Assembly (NCBI RefSeq): GCF_011752975.1
Contig: NZ_VWWP01000008.1
Location: 211,805 to 275,804, forward strand
DNA length: 64,000 bases
Source of the DNA: Chryseobacterium sp. Tr-659
GTDB lineage: Bacteria; Bacteroidota; Bacteroidia; Flavobacteriales; Weeksellaceae
Direction: 5' to 3'
Shown: in pieces, positions 16,763 to 23,688 of the stretch
Layout of the letters: each line of letters opens with the position of its first letter
How positions within the stretch are numbered: position 1 is the stretch's first letter
The notes under the pieces: generated by a model
What the model saw: the letters and a program-made list of their open reading frames with translations, nothing else
Told to the model about the DNA's origin: nothing
Databases searched by the model: none
Program-made: the position numbers and the translations under genes

Positions 16763-18418
16763 TTAATGTCCTTTTTCTCTCATAATTTTATTCAGCCTTT
16801 TTAACATAGAAAGACCTAAAAGTGTAGCAAATATTAACAATGCGAAGTTAACAAGGAAATAATTCGTCTTGTTTTCGTAATTGTACCAGGTACTTGCCAG
16901 GATTCCGGAAAGCTTGTTTCCTACTGAGTTGGCAAGGAAGAATCCTCCCATCATCAGTGCTGTGATTCTCGCAGGAGAAAGTTTGGATACGAAAGAAAGT
17001 CCCATCGGAGAAAGACATAATTCTCCGATTGTAATAACTCCGTAACTGGCTACAAGCCACAAAGGAGAAACTTTTACAGCTCCGTTATCCCCAGCCATTA
17101 CAGCTAGAACCATCACAAGACATGAAAGTCCGGAAATAAATAATCCTAAAACAATTTTAGTAGGGGTTAAAGGTTCTTTTCCTTTTCTTCGTAATAAGGC
17201 CCAGAATCCTACAATAACCGGTGTTAATGCAATTACCCAGAATGGATTGATAGACTGGAATAATTCAGTATTATAGAGATATACTTTATTTTCAGGGTTT
17301 TTCTCTAATGCAGTACGTTGTTCAGGAGAAATATTTTTAAAATAAACATCTTTCCCCATTTCTTTCTTGGTTTCTCCATTATCATCCTTTTGAGATCTGA
17401 ATTGATTATCATAAACCGGAGTTTCCTTATTCTCATAGCTCTTTCCCTCCACCATATAAATTCCTTCCAATGGCTTTTCAAGGGAAGCAGGAACACTTCT
17501 GTCCGTATAATAATTGGCCCATCTTGTCAACGCTGTACCGTTTTGTTTGAAAACAGCCCAAAAGAACATACTGATCAGGAATACAGAAAGTAAAGCCCCA
17601 ATAGATGATTTTTCTTCAGGTTTCGCCTTGAAATAAAGAGAGGCATAAAAGTAAATAACAGGAATACATGCAAAAATAAAGGCATCTGTACTGTCACTGC
17701 CAAAGATATTATTTGGAATAAACCAGCCAATTGCTCCGGCAACGATAGCAGGAACGAATACTTTGATCAGGATTTCTGAAAGTTTTGTATCTCCTTCCTG
17801 TACTGGCTTCATTTGTGCGGCATGAATATAATGCTTTCTTCCGATGGTAAAAATAACCATTCCGATCAGCATTCCGACTCCCGCAGTGATGAAAGCTTCA
17901 CCCCAACCGAATTTATTACGCATGAAAGCAGCAATAATATTACAGATAAATGCCCCAATATTGATCCCCATGTAGAAAATATTGTACCCGGAATCTTTAT
18001 TGGCTTTATAAGGTTCTTCAGAATAAAGGTTTCCTAAAAGAGTTGAAATGGTAGGCTTAAAGAAACCGTTACCAATAATAATCAACGCAAGAGAGGTATA
18101 GAATAGAGGTAAGTCTTTAAATACACCCATTCCGATATATCCGGCAGCCATTAAAAAGCCTCCCAGGTAAATGGATTTAATATACCCTAAAACTCTGTCT
18201 GCCAAAAAACCACCAATAAAAGGAGTAAGATATGTGAGTGCAATATAAGTTCCGAAAATATCATCAGCAGTTTTGTCCGGAAGCCCGAGACCTCCCTTCA
18301 TGCCGGTAGGTTCAATAACATACAGAACAAAGATTCCAAGAATCAGGTAGTACCCGAAACGCTCCCACATTTCTGTAAAAAAGAGAAAGGGCAGCCCTTT
18401 AGGATGTTTAGTCTTCAT
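16763..18418 (-). CDS. POT-family peptide:proton symporter (copy 3)
   Basis: About 551 residues from the ATG at 18418 (MKTKHPKGLPFLFFTEMWERF). A TTG 24 bases upstream is in frame but unneeded. The ExxERFxYY motif (EMWERFGYYLILG), GNGFFKPTISTLLGNLYS and FYMGINIGAFICN mark the POT family. A long hydrophilic loop of roughly 70 residues between two membrane segments (EGIYMVEGKSYENKETPVYD onward) is absent from copy 1. Terminator immediately downstream. With the other two copies it gives this genome a local cluster of peptide importers, in keeping with a proteolytic lifestyle (a DPP IV is encoded at 24.6-26.7 kb). Confidence 0.9.
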   Translation of the reverse strand: MKTKHPKGLPFLFFTEMWERFGYYLILGIFVLYVIEPTGMKGGLGLPDKTADDIFGTYIALTYLTPFIGGFLADRVLGYIKSIYLGGFLMAAGYIGMGVFKDLPLFYTSLALIIIGNGFFKPTISTLLGNLYSEEPYKANKDSGYNIFYMGINIGAFICNIIAAFMRNKFGWGEAFITAGVGMLIGMVIFTIGRKHYIHAAQMKPVQEGDTKLSEILIKVFVPAIVAGAIGWFIPNNIFGSDSTDAFIFACIPVIYFYASLYFKAKPEEKSSIGALLSVFLISMFFWAVFKQNGTALTRWANYYTDRSVPASLEKPLEGIYMVEGKSYENKETPVYDNQFRSQKDDNGETKKEMGKDVYFKNISPEQRTALEKNPENKVYLYNTELFQSINPFWVIALTPVIVGFWALLRRKGKEPLTPTKIVLGLFISGLSCLVMVLAVMAGDNGAVKVSPLWLVASYGVITIGELCLSPMGLSFVSKLSPARITALMMGGFFLANSVGNKLSGILASTWYNYENKTNYFLVNFALLIFATLLGLSMLKRLNKIMREKGH

Positions 18419-18542
18419 ATAATTTAATTTCAAATTCCTCAAAAATAAGTTTTTAATTTCAATTGATAAAATAAATAATACTTAGGTAAATGATTAATGA
18501 AATAAATATAAATGGGGAATCCTAAACGGTATTTAAATCATA

Positions 18543-18580
18543 CGGGATACTTGTACAAAGCAGAGATACGGTTGTACACA
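18543..18580 (+). repeat. Imperfect direct repeat containing TTGTACA
   Basis: Two copies of a GGATAC/GAGATACGG-then-TTGTACA unit, the TTGTACA cores at 18551-18557 and 18572-18578, 21 bases (two helical turns) apart. They lie 110-140 bases upstream of the first Cys-rich peptide gene and could be regulator sites. I have no independent support. Confidence 0.3.
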
Positions 18581-18624
18581 ATCAAAAAAATGAAATTACA
18601 TGCAATCTGCAATAACATCTCTCG

Positions 18625-18670
18625 TTGAAGTGATATTTGTTTTTTAGTTTCGACACTGTCAATAGTGACA
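18625..18670 (+). promoter_or_regulatory. Promoter and dyad of peptide cassette 1
   Basis: TTG at 18625-18627, 17 bases, then TAGTTTCG at 18645-18652 (close to TAnnTTTG). Four bases downstream is the dyad TGTCAATAGTGACA at 18657-18670, near the expected transcription start. The same arrangement, TAGTTTTG followed by GTCAATAATGAC, precedes the second peptide gene, so the element is conserved between the cassettes and may be an operator. Confidence 0.55.
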
Positions 18671-18690
18671 AATAATCTAAAAAAAACATT

Positions 18691-18876
18691 ATGAAAAAAA
18701 ACGATTTAAAGAAACTGAAAGGCAGCTTATCAAGAAATGAGCTAAGAACGATTAAAGGAGGGACAATACATGAAGATCCTATAGATATGGGTTGTGCATG
18801 TACCAATGCCGCTTGTGCTGCTACGCATAATGGTAATGGTGATTCGTATTGCAATGGCACCTTTTGTTGTGGATAA
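18691..18876 (+). CDS. Double-glycine-leader Cys-rich peptide precursor 1
   Basis: A 61-residue precursor. Residues 1-24 are a leader ending in a double glycine (NELRTIKGG), like the leaders of Bacteroidota natural-product and bacteriocin-like precursors. The 37-residue core has six cysteines, Cys35, 37, 42, 54, 59 and 60 (CxC-x4-C-x11-C-x4-CC), enough for three disulfides. A paralogue with a leader of the same length and the same cysteine order is encoded at 21940. The next gene is a VKOR/thioredoxin fusion, pointing to oxidative folding, and a terminator hairpin lies between them. No lanthipeptide or radical-SAM enzyme is nearby. I infer a secreted peptide cleaved after Gly-Gly, probably by a C39 ABC transporter elsewhere; antimicrobial or signalling use is unknown. 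Confidence 0.8.
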   Translation: MKKNDLKKLKGSLSRNELRTIKGGTIHEDPIDMGCACTNAACAATHNGNGDSYCNGTFCCG

Positions 18877-18898
18877 TCAAAATCAGTCCTTTAAAAAT

Positions 18899-18927
18899 GG
18901 CAACAGGAAACTGTTGCTATTTTTTTG
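18899..18927 (+). terminator. Attenuator between peptide 1 and its oxidase gene
   Basis: A perfect stem GCAACAG / CTGTTGC (18900-18906, 18911-18917) with a GAAA tetraloop, extended by G-U and A-U pairs and followed by TATTTTTTT. It is only some 20 bases before the oxidase ATG, so partial read-through is expected to give much peptide mRNA and little oxidase mRNA. The second cassette has an equivalent element. Confidence 0.8.
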
Positions 18928-18948
18928 AAATGTAAAAGAAGTATTAAA

Positions 18949-20508
18949 ATGACACGCAAAAGTTATACTGCTGTTATCAATTATTTAGACTATAATAAGA
19001 TACATATTGACCGGGATGAATTTGAACTTCAGTTGGAAGGACATCCGGACTTTCCAAGCCTTTTAGCATTTTCTGATGCTCTGAATTTTTTCAATATTGA
19101 AAATTATAGTTATAGAATAGATAACGATGAAAAAGATATTTTACCTGAAGATTTTTTGGCCTTGGTAGAAGGTGAATTGACTGTTGTAAAAAATAAAAAC
19201 AATCAGCTTACTATTAATGGTTCTCCTGCACATGATTTTTTTACAAAATGGGAAAATATAATCTTCATTGTAGAACAAGAAGAATCTGCCAATACAAAAC
19301 CCAAGTTTGATTATTCCTATATCAATTGGGGAATCTTTATCCTGTTGTTGGTATTTCTATTAGGATATGATTCTTCTAATAGGATATTAAAATTAATATT
19401 TGCCTGTACTTCTTTGGTGGGATTTATAATGGCTTATGAAGCTTATAAAAAGACGCATGGAAAAGGAACATTTATTCCGGTTGGAGTATGCAAGAGTAAT
19501 TATTTGAATACAGATTGTGATTTGGTATTTAATTCCAAAAAATGGAAGCTTTTTACAAAAATAGATTTGTCTGAAATTTCATTGCTGTTTTTTACTACTC
19601 AAGTCACATGTTTTGTTCTGTTTTCACTGATGGGAAATATCGGATTTTTCCTTGAGGTTTATCAATATGCTTTATTGGGCTTTATACCCATCGCTTGTAT
19701 GTCTTTATACTATCAAATAGTTGTGGTTAAAAAATATTGTCCGGTATGTATGGCCATCATCGCTTGCGTATTGATTCAATTAATAGTTGCTAATCTTATG
19801 TTTTTTGATCATAAAACTATTGATGTTGGTTCTGTCATCTTATTTTTTATTGGAATTTTTGGGACAATGATTGTTTTGCTAAACCTAAGGGCAAATGAAG
19901 AGATCGCACAGAAAAATGAATATATCATTAAGAAAGATTTGAAATTCAGGAGAAACTATAAGTTTTTCAAAAACAATCTATCCTTTCAAAAGAAACTGAC
20001 GGATACCGATTTTTCGGGTGCTTTTGTGTTTGGAAATGAAAAAGCATTGCAAAGCTTAACCTTCATTACCAATCCTTTTTGTAAGCATTGTAAGGATTTT
20101 TATCCCGTTTTTATAAAGCTGGTGAAAAAATATTCTGACGAATTGAGAATCAATATTTTCTTTGATATAGATCTTGGAAGAGACGATGTGGATAACAGAA
20201 CAGTTCACATAAATCTTAGCAGTATATATATCAATAGCGAAAATAAAGCAGACTTTCTGGAAGCCTTAAGCGGTTGGTATTCAGTTCAGGGATATAATGA
20301 AAATAAAACCGGCTGGTATAGAAAATATTCTAAATATTTTGGAAACCCAGAAGAAGCACTTGTTATTTTAAAAGAGCATGAAAAATGGTGTGGCAACAAT
20401 AGTATTCATTTTACACCTGATATTTTTATCAATGATACGGAATATCCACTCCAATACGAAAGAGCAGACCTGGAATATTTTATACCGGAACTTTTATCTG
20501 AAAATTAA
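18949..20508 (+). CDS. C39-like / VKOR / thioredoxin fusion protein 1
   Basis: 519 residues from the ATG at 18949 (MTRKSYTAV); an in-frame TTG at 18925 would overlap the attenuator's T-tract. Residues ~1-110 resemble a C39 peptidase-like domain (GHPDFPSLLAFSDALNFFNI, LPEDFLALVEGE) without a catalytic Cys. Residues ~125-315 are a multi-helix VKOR-type membrane domain with loop cysteines Cys181 and Cys190 (VCKSNYLNTDCDLVF) and the active site CPVC at 264-267. Residues ~345-519 are a thioredoxin-like domain with CKHC at 378-381. VKOR enzymes make disulfides using quinone, passing electrons from the thioredoxin part. It therefore probably oxidises the Cys-rich peptide in the periplasm; the C39-like part might recognise the leader (inference). 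The GLPGLI gene starts 9 bases downstream. Confidence 0.8.
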   Translation: MTRKSYTAVINYLDYNKIHIDRDEFELQLEGHPDFPSLLAFSDALNFFNIENYSYRIDNDEKDILPEDFLALVEGELTVVKNKNNQLTINGSPAHDFFTKWENIIFIVEQEESANTKPKFDYSYINWGIFILLLVFLLGYDSSNRILKLIFACTSLVGFIMAYEAYKKTHGKGTFIPVGVCKSNYLNTDCDLVFNSKKWKLFTKIDLSEISLLFFTTQVTCFVLFSLMGNIGFFLEVYQYALLGFIPIACMSLYYQIVVVKKYCPVCMAIIACVLIQLIVANLMFFDHKTIDVGSVILFFIGIFGTMIVLLNLRANEEIAQKNEYIIKKDLKFRRNYKFFKNNLSFQKKLTDTDFSGAFVFGNEKALQSLTFITNPFCKHCKDFYPVFIKLVKKYSDELRINIFFDIDLGRDDVDNRTVHINLSSIYINSENKADFLEALSGWYSVQGYNENKTGWYRKYSKYFGNPEEALVILKEHEKWCGNNSIHFTPDIFINDTEYPLQYERADLEYFIPELLSEN

Positions 20509-20516
20509 AATTAATT

Positions 20517-21335
20517 ATGAAAAACTTATTATTTATATTGTTGGGAACAGCCATGCTCTTTTCTCAGAACAACAGGTTCATCTATGATGTTAAATATAAA
20601 AAAGACTCAACTTCAAAGCATATTATCAGAGAAAATTACTATTTGGATATCACAAAAGATGATGTAGCCTATTATAACAGACTGAATTATATTAATGATT
20701 CAATATTCAGTGTTACTGGAAAATATACACCTGCTAAGCTGACTTCTTTTCTCATAAAAAAGAACAAAAGCAATGTCTATCAAAATTATGAATATATTGG
20801 GGATGTAAACTTCTATAAAATATCCGAAGAAGCCAGACTGCATTGGAATATCACGGACAGTATAAAAGTTTCCAATCATTTCCGGCTTCAAAAAGCTACT
20901 ACGCAATTCGGAGGAAGAAATTGGATCGCATGGTTTTCTAAAGATATTCCCATGCCTTATGGGCCCTATAAGTTTAACGGATTACCAGGGTTGATCATGG
21001 AATTGTATGATACCAAAAAGAATTATTATTTTAATGTGATTAAAAGTGAAAAGATTCCGGATGATTATAAGCGTCATTCCTTAAATAATTATATACCCAG
21101 AGCAATTCCCGTTACTCAGAAAGAATTGAATAAATTAAAGTTAGACCTTTATTCCAATCCTTTTAAATATGTTTTGAATGGGGCATTAACGATTCCGGAA
21201 GGAAAGAAACTTCTTTTGGATGATGGGACAGTTCTCTCCAAAGAACAATTGAAACCCGCAGAAGCCAACGAAAGAAAAAAAATAAAATCTTTCAATAATC
21301 CTATCGAATTGGATAAAGCAATTAAGTATCCTTAA
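20517..21335 (+). CDS. GLPGLI family protein 1
   Basis: A 272-residue secreted protein with signal peptide MKNLLFILLGTAMLFSQ. It carries the family motif at 155-160 within YKFNGLPGLIMELYDT. GLPGLI proteins are Bacteroidota-specific, predicted periplasmic or surface proteins of unknown function, often next to peptide-processing genes. The C-terminal region (KEQLKPAEANERKKIKSF) is identical to that of the second cassette's copy, and the DNA there is identical over 62 bases. It is the third gene of cassette 1 and ends at a bidirectional terminator. The role in peptide maturation, immunity or sensing is not known. Confidence 0.8.
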   Translation: MKNLLFILLGTAMLFSQNNRFIYDVKYKKDSTSKHIIRENYYLDITKDDVAYYNRLNYINDSIFSVTGKYTPAKLTSFLIKKNKSNVYQNYEYIGDVNFYKISEEARLHWNITDSIKVSNHFRLQKATTQFGGRNWIAWFSKDIPMPYGPYKFNGLPGLIMELYDTKKNYYFNVIKSEKIPDDYKRHSLNNYIPRAIPVTQKELNKLKLDLYSNPFKYVLNGALTIPEGKKLLLDDGTVLSKEQLKPAEANERKKIKSFNNPIELDKAIKYP

Positions 21336-21351
21336 TCTGCTGCTGTATTAA

Positions 21352-21390
21352 TAAAAAAGAACCTTTCAAAATCTTGAAAGGTTCTTTTTT
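21352..21390. terminator. Bidirectional terminator, cassette 1 / XRE gene
   Basis: A stem of 11-12 bp (about 21358-21369 with 21374-21385) flanked by A6 on the left and T6 on the right. It can stop both the GLPGLI transcript and the converging XRE regulator. The core CCTTTCAA/TTGAAAGG recurs in the terminator of cassette 2. Confidence 0.85.
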
Positions 21391-21419
21391 ATTAATACAT
21401 TAAATAGTGAGTCTATGAG

Positions 21420-21788
21420 TCAAAAATTGTTTTGAGATTTTAATATTCGATTTTCTTCTTTTAATTCATGAATATTTTGCTTTAGAAAAACAATATAATC
21501 CTGTAAATTTTCAATTAGTGAATGATTGAAATTTTGGATATACTGATATTGGGAGTGATCTTTGAATATGGAATTTCCATTACTGATTATTTTCTCATCC
21601 TCTTCTTTGATTTCAGAAATAGGAACATTCAGTGTTTCAGATATTTTCTTCCATTCGTCTTCATGTATCCTTACTTCTCCTCGTTCTTTTCGGGAGTAAT
21701 TTGAAGGATCAGTTGATAAAATTTTTGCCATTTTCTCTTGAGAAATGCCTTGTAGTTTTCGTAGGTTTTTTAGTTTTTCTTGCTTCAT
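21420..21788 (-). CDS. XRE-family HTH transcriptional regulator
   Basis: A 122-residue DNA-binding protein. Residues ~5-60 form an XRE/Cro helix-turn-helix (LRKLQGISQEKMAKILSTDPSNYSRKERGEVRI). The C-terminal part is a predicted coiled coil (FLKQNIHELKEENRILKSQNNF) for dimerisation. It lies between the two peptide cassettes on the opposite strand, diverging from peptide gene 2 across a 151-bp gap that holds a 14-base perfect palindrome 31 bases from its ATG. It is a reasonable candidate for regulating itself and the cassettes. No peptidase or metabolite domain is present, so the signal is unknown. Confidence 0.85.
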   Translation of the reverse strand: MKQEKLKNLRKLQGISQEKMAKILSTDPSNYSRKERGEVRIHEDEWKKISETLNVPISEIKEEDEKIISNGNSIFKDHSQYQYIQNFNHSLIENLQDYIVFLKQNIHELKEENRILKSQNNF

Positions 21789-21814
21789 TGTTTCTTAATG
21801 TCGATTGCAAATAT

Positions 21815-21836
21815 GCAAAACATGTACATGTTCTGC
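21815..21836. promoter_or_regulatory. Palindrome upstream of the XRE gene
   Basis: AACATGTACATGTT at 21819-21832 is a perfect 14-base palindrome, and GCA/TGC arms extend it to 22 bases with one mismatched pair. It sits between the XRE ATG and the promoter of peptide gene 2, a natural place for an operator bound by a dimeric regulator. Confidence 0.5.
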
Positions 21837-21892
21837 AAAAAATTTGCCAGAAAAATGCCTGATCTATTTCTCTTATTCGAGATTTTAATTTA

Positions 21893-21916
21893 TAGTTTTG
21901 AAAAGTCAATAATGAC
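21893..21916 (+). promoter_or_regulatory. Promoter -7 element and dyad of peptide cassette 2
   Basis: TAGTTTTG at 21893-21900 fits TAnnTTTG. Four bases on is the dyad GTCAATAATGAC (21905-21916), 24 bases before the peptide ATG. It mirrors the element upstream of peptide gene 1 in sequence and spacing. No clear TTG is seen at the -33 position. Confidence 0.5.
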
Positions 21917-21939
21917 ACAGAATATTAAAAGAAAATTTT

Positions 21940-22116
21940 ATGAAAAAGAATGCTTTAAAAATTACAAAAGCAAGCTTAACGAGAAACGAGTTAAGAACAC
22001 TTAAAGGAGGAAAAAGAATACCAGATGATCCAGAAACTGGCGTAGAGTGTGGTTGTGTACAAGCAGGCTGTGCTGGAGATGGTAGTGCAAGATGTGGTGG
22101 AGGATGTTGTAACTAA
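21940..22116 (+). CDS. Double-glycine-leader Cys-rich peptide precursor 2
   Basis: A 58-residue gene, short enough to be missed by common ORF cut-offs. The 24-residue leader ends NELRTLKGG and is clearly homologous to that of precursor 1. The 34-residue core has six cysteines, Cys37, 39, 44, 52, 56 and 57 (CxC-x4-C-x7-C-x3-CC), in the same order but with shorter loops and more glycine (ending CGGGCCN). Downstream lie an attenuator, a second VKOR fusion and a second GLPGLI gene, exactly as in cassette 1. The divergent core beside a conserved leader is what is expected of peptides evolving under selection on the mature part (inference). Confidence 0.8.
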   Translation: MKKNALKITKASLTRNELRTLKGGKRIPDDPETGVECGCVQAGCAGDGSARCGGGCCN

Positions 22117-22127
22117 AACTAAATCAC

Positions 22128-22163
22128 AATCAGCAATGAAATTTCATTGCTGATTATTTTTTT
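22128..22163 (+). terminator. Attenuator between peptide 2 and its oxidase gene
   Basis: A perfect 28-base palindrome (22128-22155), giving a stem of about 12 bp, followed by ATTTTTTT. It ends eight bases before the oxidase ATG at 22171. Its sequence is unlike the cassette 1 hairpin although its position and form are the same, so the element is kept for function rather than by recent copying. Confidence 0.85.
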
Positions 22164-22170
22164 AAGATCT

Positions 22171-23679
22171 ATGAAGAAAAATATTAATATACTAACCCAT
22201 TATTTGAACCTTAATGATATTCATGTTGACAAAACTGAGTTTGAATATCAGCTAAATGGTCATCCGGAATTTCCTAATATTCTGTCTTTTTCTGATACAC
22301 TTCATTTTTTTAATATTGATTGCTCTGTTTTTGAAATAGATAAAGAGGATGTTGAATTGTTACCTGAAAATTTTCTTTCAATTAATGAAGGTGATTTTAA
22401 ATTGGAAGACAAAAAAAATTATGATATTTCCACATCTAACGTTGTTTTATTAGTTGATAAATCAGAAATTTTCCACAATGAAAAGAAAAAGAATAATATC
22501 TTGTTATGGAGTATGCTTTTATTAAGCGCTCTGGTATTATCCATATTATTAATAGACTTTTCTTTTTTTTATATAGGAACTGCATTTTTATCACTTTCAT
22601 TTTTAGGAATCTTTCTTTCCTATGAGGCTTATAAAAAGACACATGGTAAAGGAACCTTCATACCTTTAGGTGTATGTCAGAATAAAATGTTGAAAACAGA
22701 CTGTGATTATGTATTCAATTACAAAAAATGGAAGTTTTTTGATATATCTGAGATTTCTTTGCTGTTCTTTTTTTCTCAAATGATCAGTTTTATAATTTTA
22801 GCAATATATAAAGATCTCAGTTTTTATTATTTTATTTACAAGTACATATTCTACTTATTTATACCTATTTCATTCATTTCATTGTATTATCAGGTTATTG
22901 TTATTAAAAAACTCTGCCCGGTTTGTATAGGGATCATACTTTCTGTCTATGGCCAGCTGGCTCTTTTATTATTCCTGCCAAATTCTTTAGTGAGTGTCAA
23001 TCCATTCTCTATTATTTTGTATCTCATTTTTGTATTGGCTTCTGTACTATTCCTTCTGTATTTGAAGGAAAAAATTTCATGGAATAATAAACTGAAAGAA
23101 GAAATTATAAAAAGTTCGAGGTTTAAAAAGAACTATGCTTTCTTTAGAAATAACCTTTCAATTCAAAAGAAAACTCTTAATGATGATTTTTTAAACTCAT
23201 TTAATTTTGGAACACCTGATTCCAATTTAACATTAACTTTAGTAACAAACCCTTCGTGTAAATATTGTAAAGAGTTTTATCCAACATTTATGAGAATTAT
23301 TAATAATTATGGCAATAAAGTTAATATACGTCTTGTATTGGATGCAGACTTAGATAATTTTCCTGAAAACTTGCGGGCTACCTATATAAACTTAGCCTGT
23401 ATTTATGAAAATTCGGAAGATAAAACAACTTTTTTTGTAGCTTTGGAAGAATGGTATAATATAAGAACAGATAAAAACGAAATTGATAAATGGTATAATA
23501 AGTATTCTCATCTGTTTAATAATCAGTATGATGTGATTTCTATTTTAAATAATCAGAAAAAATGGAGAAATATCAATGACATTAATTTTACACCTGATAT
23601 TTTTATCAATGGATATCAATATCCTATAGAATATGACAGAGCAGATTTAGAGTATTTTATATCAGAGATGGTAGGATAA
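22171..23679 (+). CDS. C39-like / VKOR / thioredoxin fusion protein 2
   Basis: 502 residues from the ATG at 22171 (MKKNINILTHYL); an in-frame TTG at 22147 lies inside the attenuator hairpin and can be discarded. The plan matches the first fusion: a C39-like N-terminal domain without catalytic Cys (NGHPEFPNILSFSDTLHFF), a VKOR membrane domain with loop cysteines Cys169 and Cys178 and CPVC at 249-252, and a thioredoxin domain with CKYC at 363-366. The C-terminal motif NFTPDIFINGYQYPIEYDRADL is shared with protein 1. Presumed role is quinone-linked disulfide formation in peptide 2. The gene looks more AT-rich than its cassette 1 counterpart, so the two cassettes are not a recent duplication. Confidence 0.8.
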   Translation: MKKNINILTHYLNLNDIHVDKTEFEYQLNGHPEFPNILSFSDTLHFFNIDCSVFEIDKEDVELLPENFLSINEGDFKLEDKKNYDISTSNVVLLVDKSEIFHNEKKKNNILLWSMLLLSALVLSILLIDFSFFYIGTAFLSLSFLGIFLSYEAYKKTHGKGTFIPLGVCQNKMLKTDCDYVFNYKKWKFFDISEISLLFFFSQMISFIILAIYKDLSFYYFIYKYIFYLFIPISFISLYYQVIVIKKLCPVCIGIILSVYGQLALLLFLPNSLVSVNPFSIILYLIFVLASVLFLLYLKEKISWNNKLKEEIIKSSRFKKNYAFFRNNLSIQKKTLNDDFLNSFNFGTPDSNLTLTLVTNPSCKYCKEFYPTFMRIINNYGNKVNIRLVLDADLDNFPENLRATYINLACIYENSEDKTTFFVALEEWYNIRTDKNEIDKWYNKYSHLFNNQYDVISILNNQKKWRNINDINFTPDIFINGYQYPIEYDRADLEYFISEMVG

Positions 23680-23688
23680 TAATTAATT

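Noticed and set aside
21780..22004. A 74-codon frame overlapping peptide gene 2
   Set aside because: It is out of frame with the conserved leader-plus-cysteine peptide and covers the operator and promoter region.
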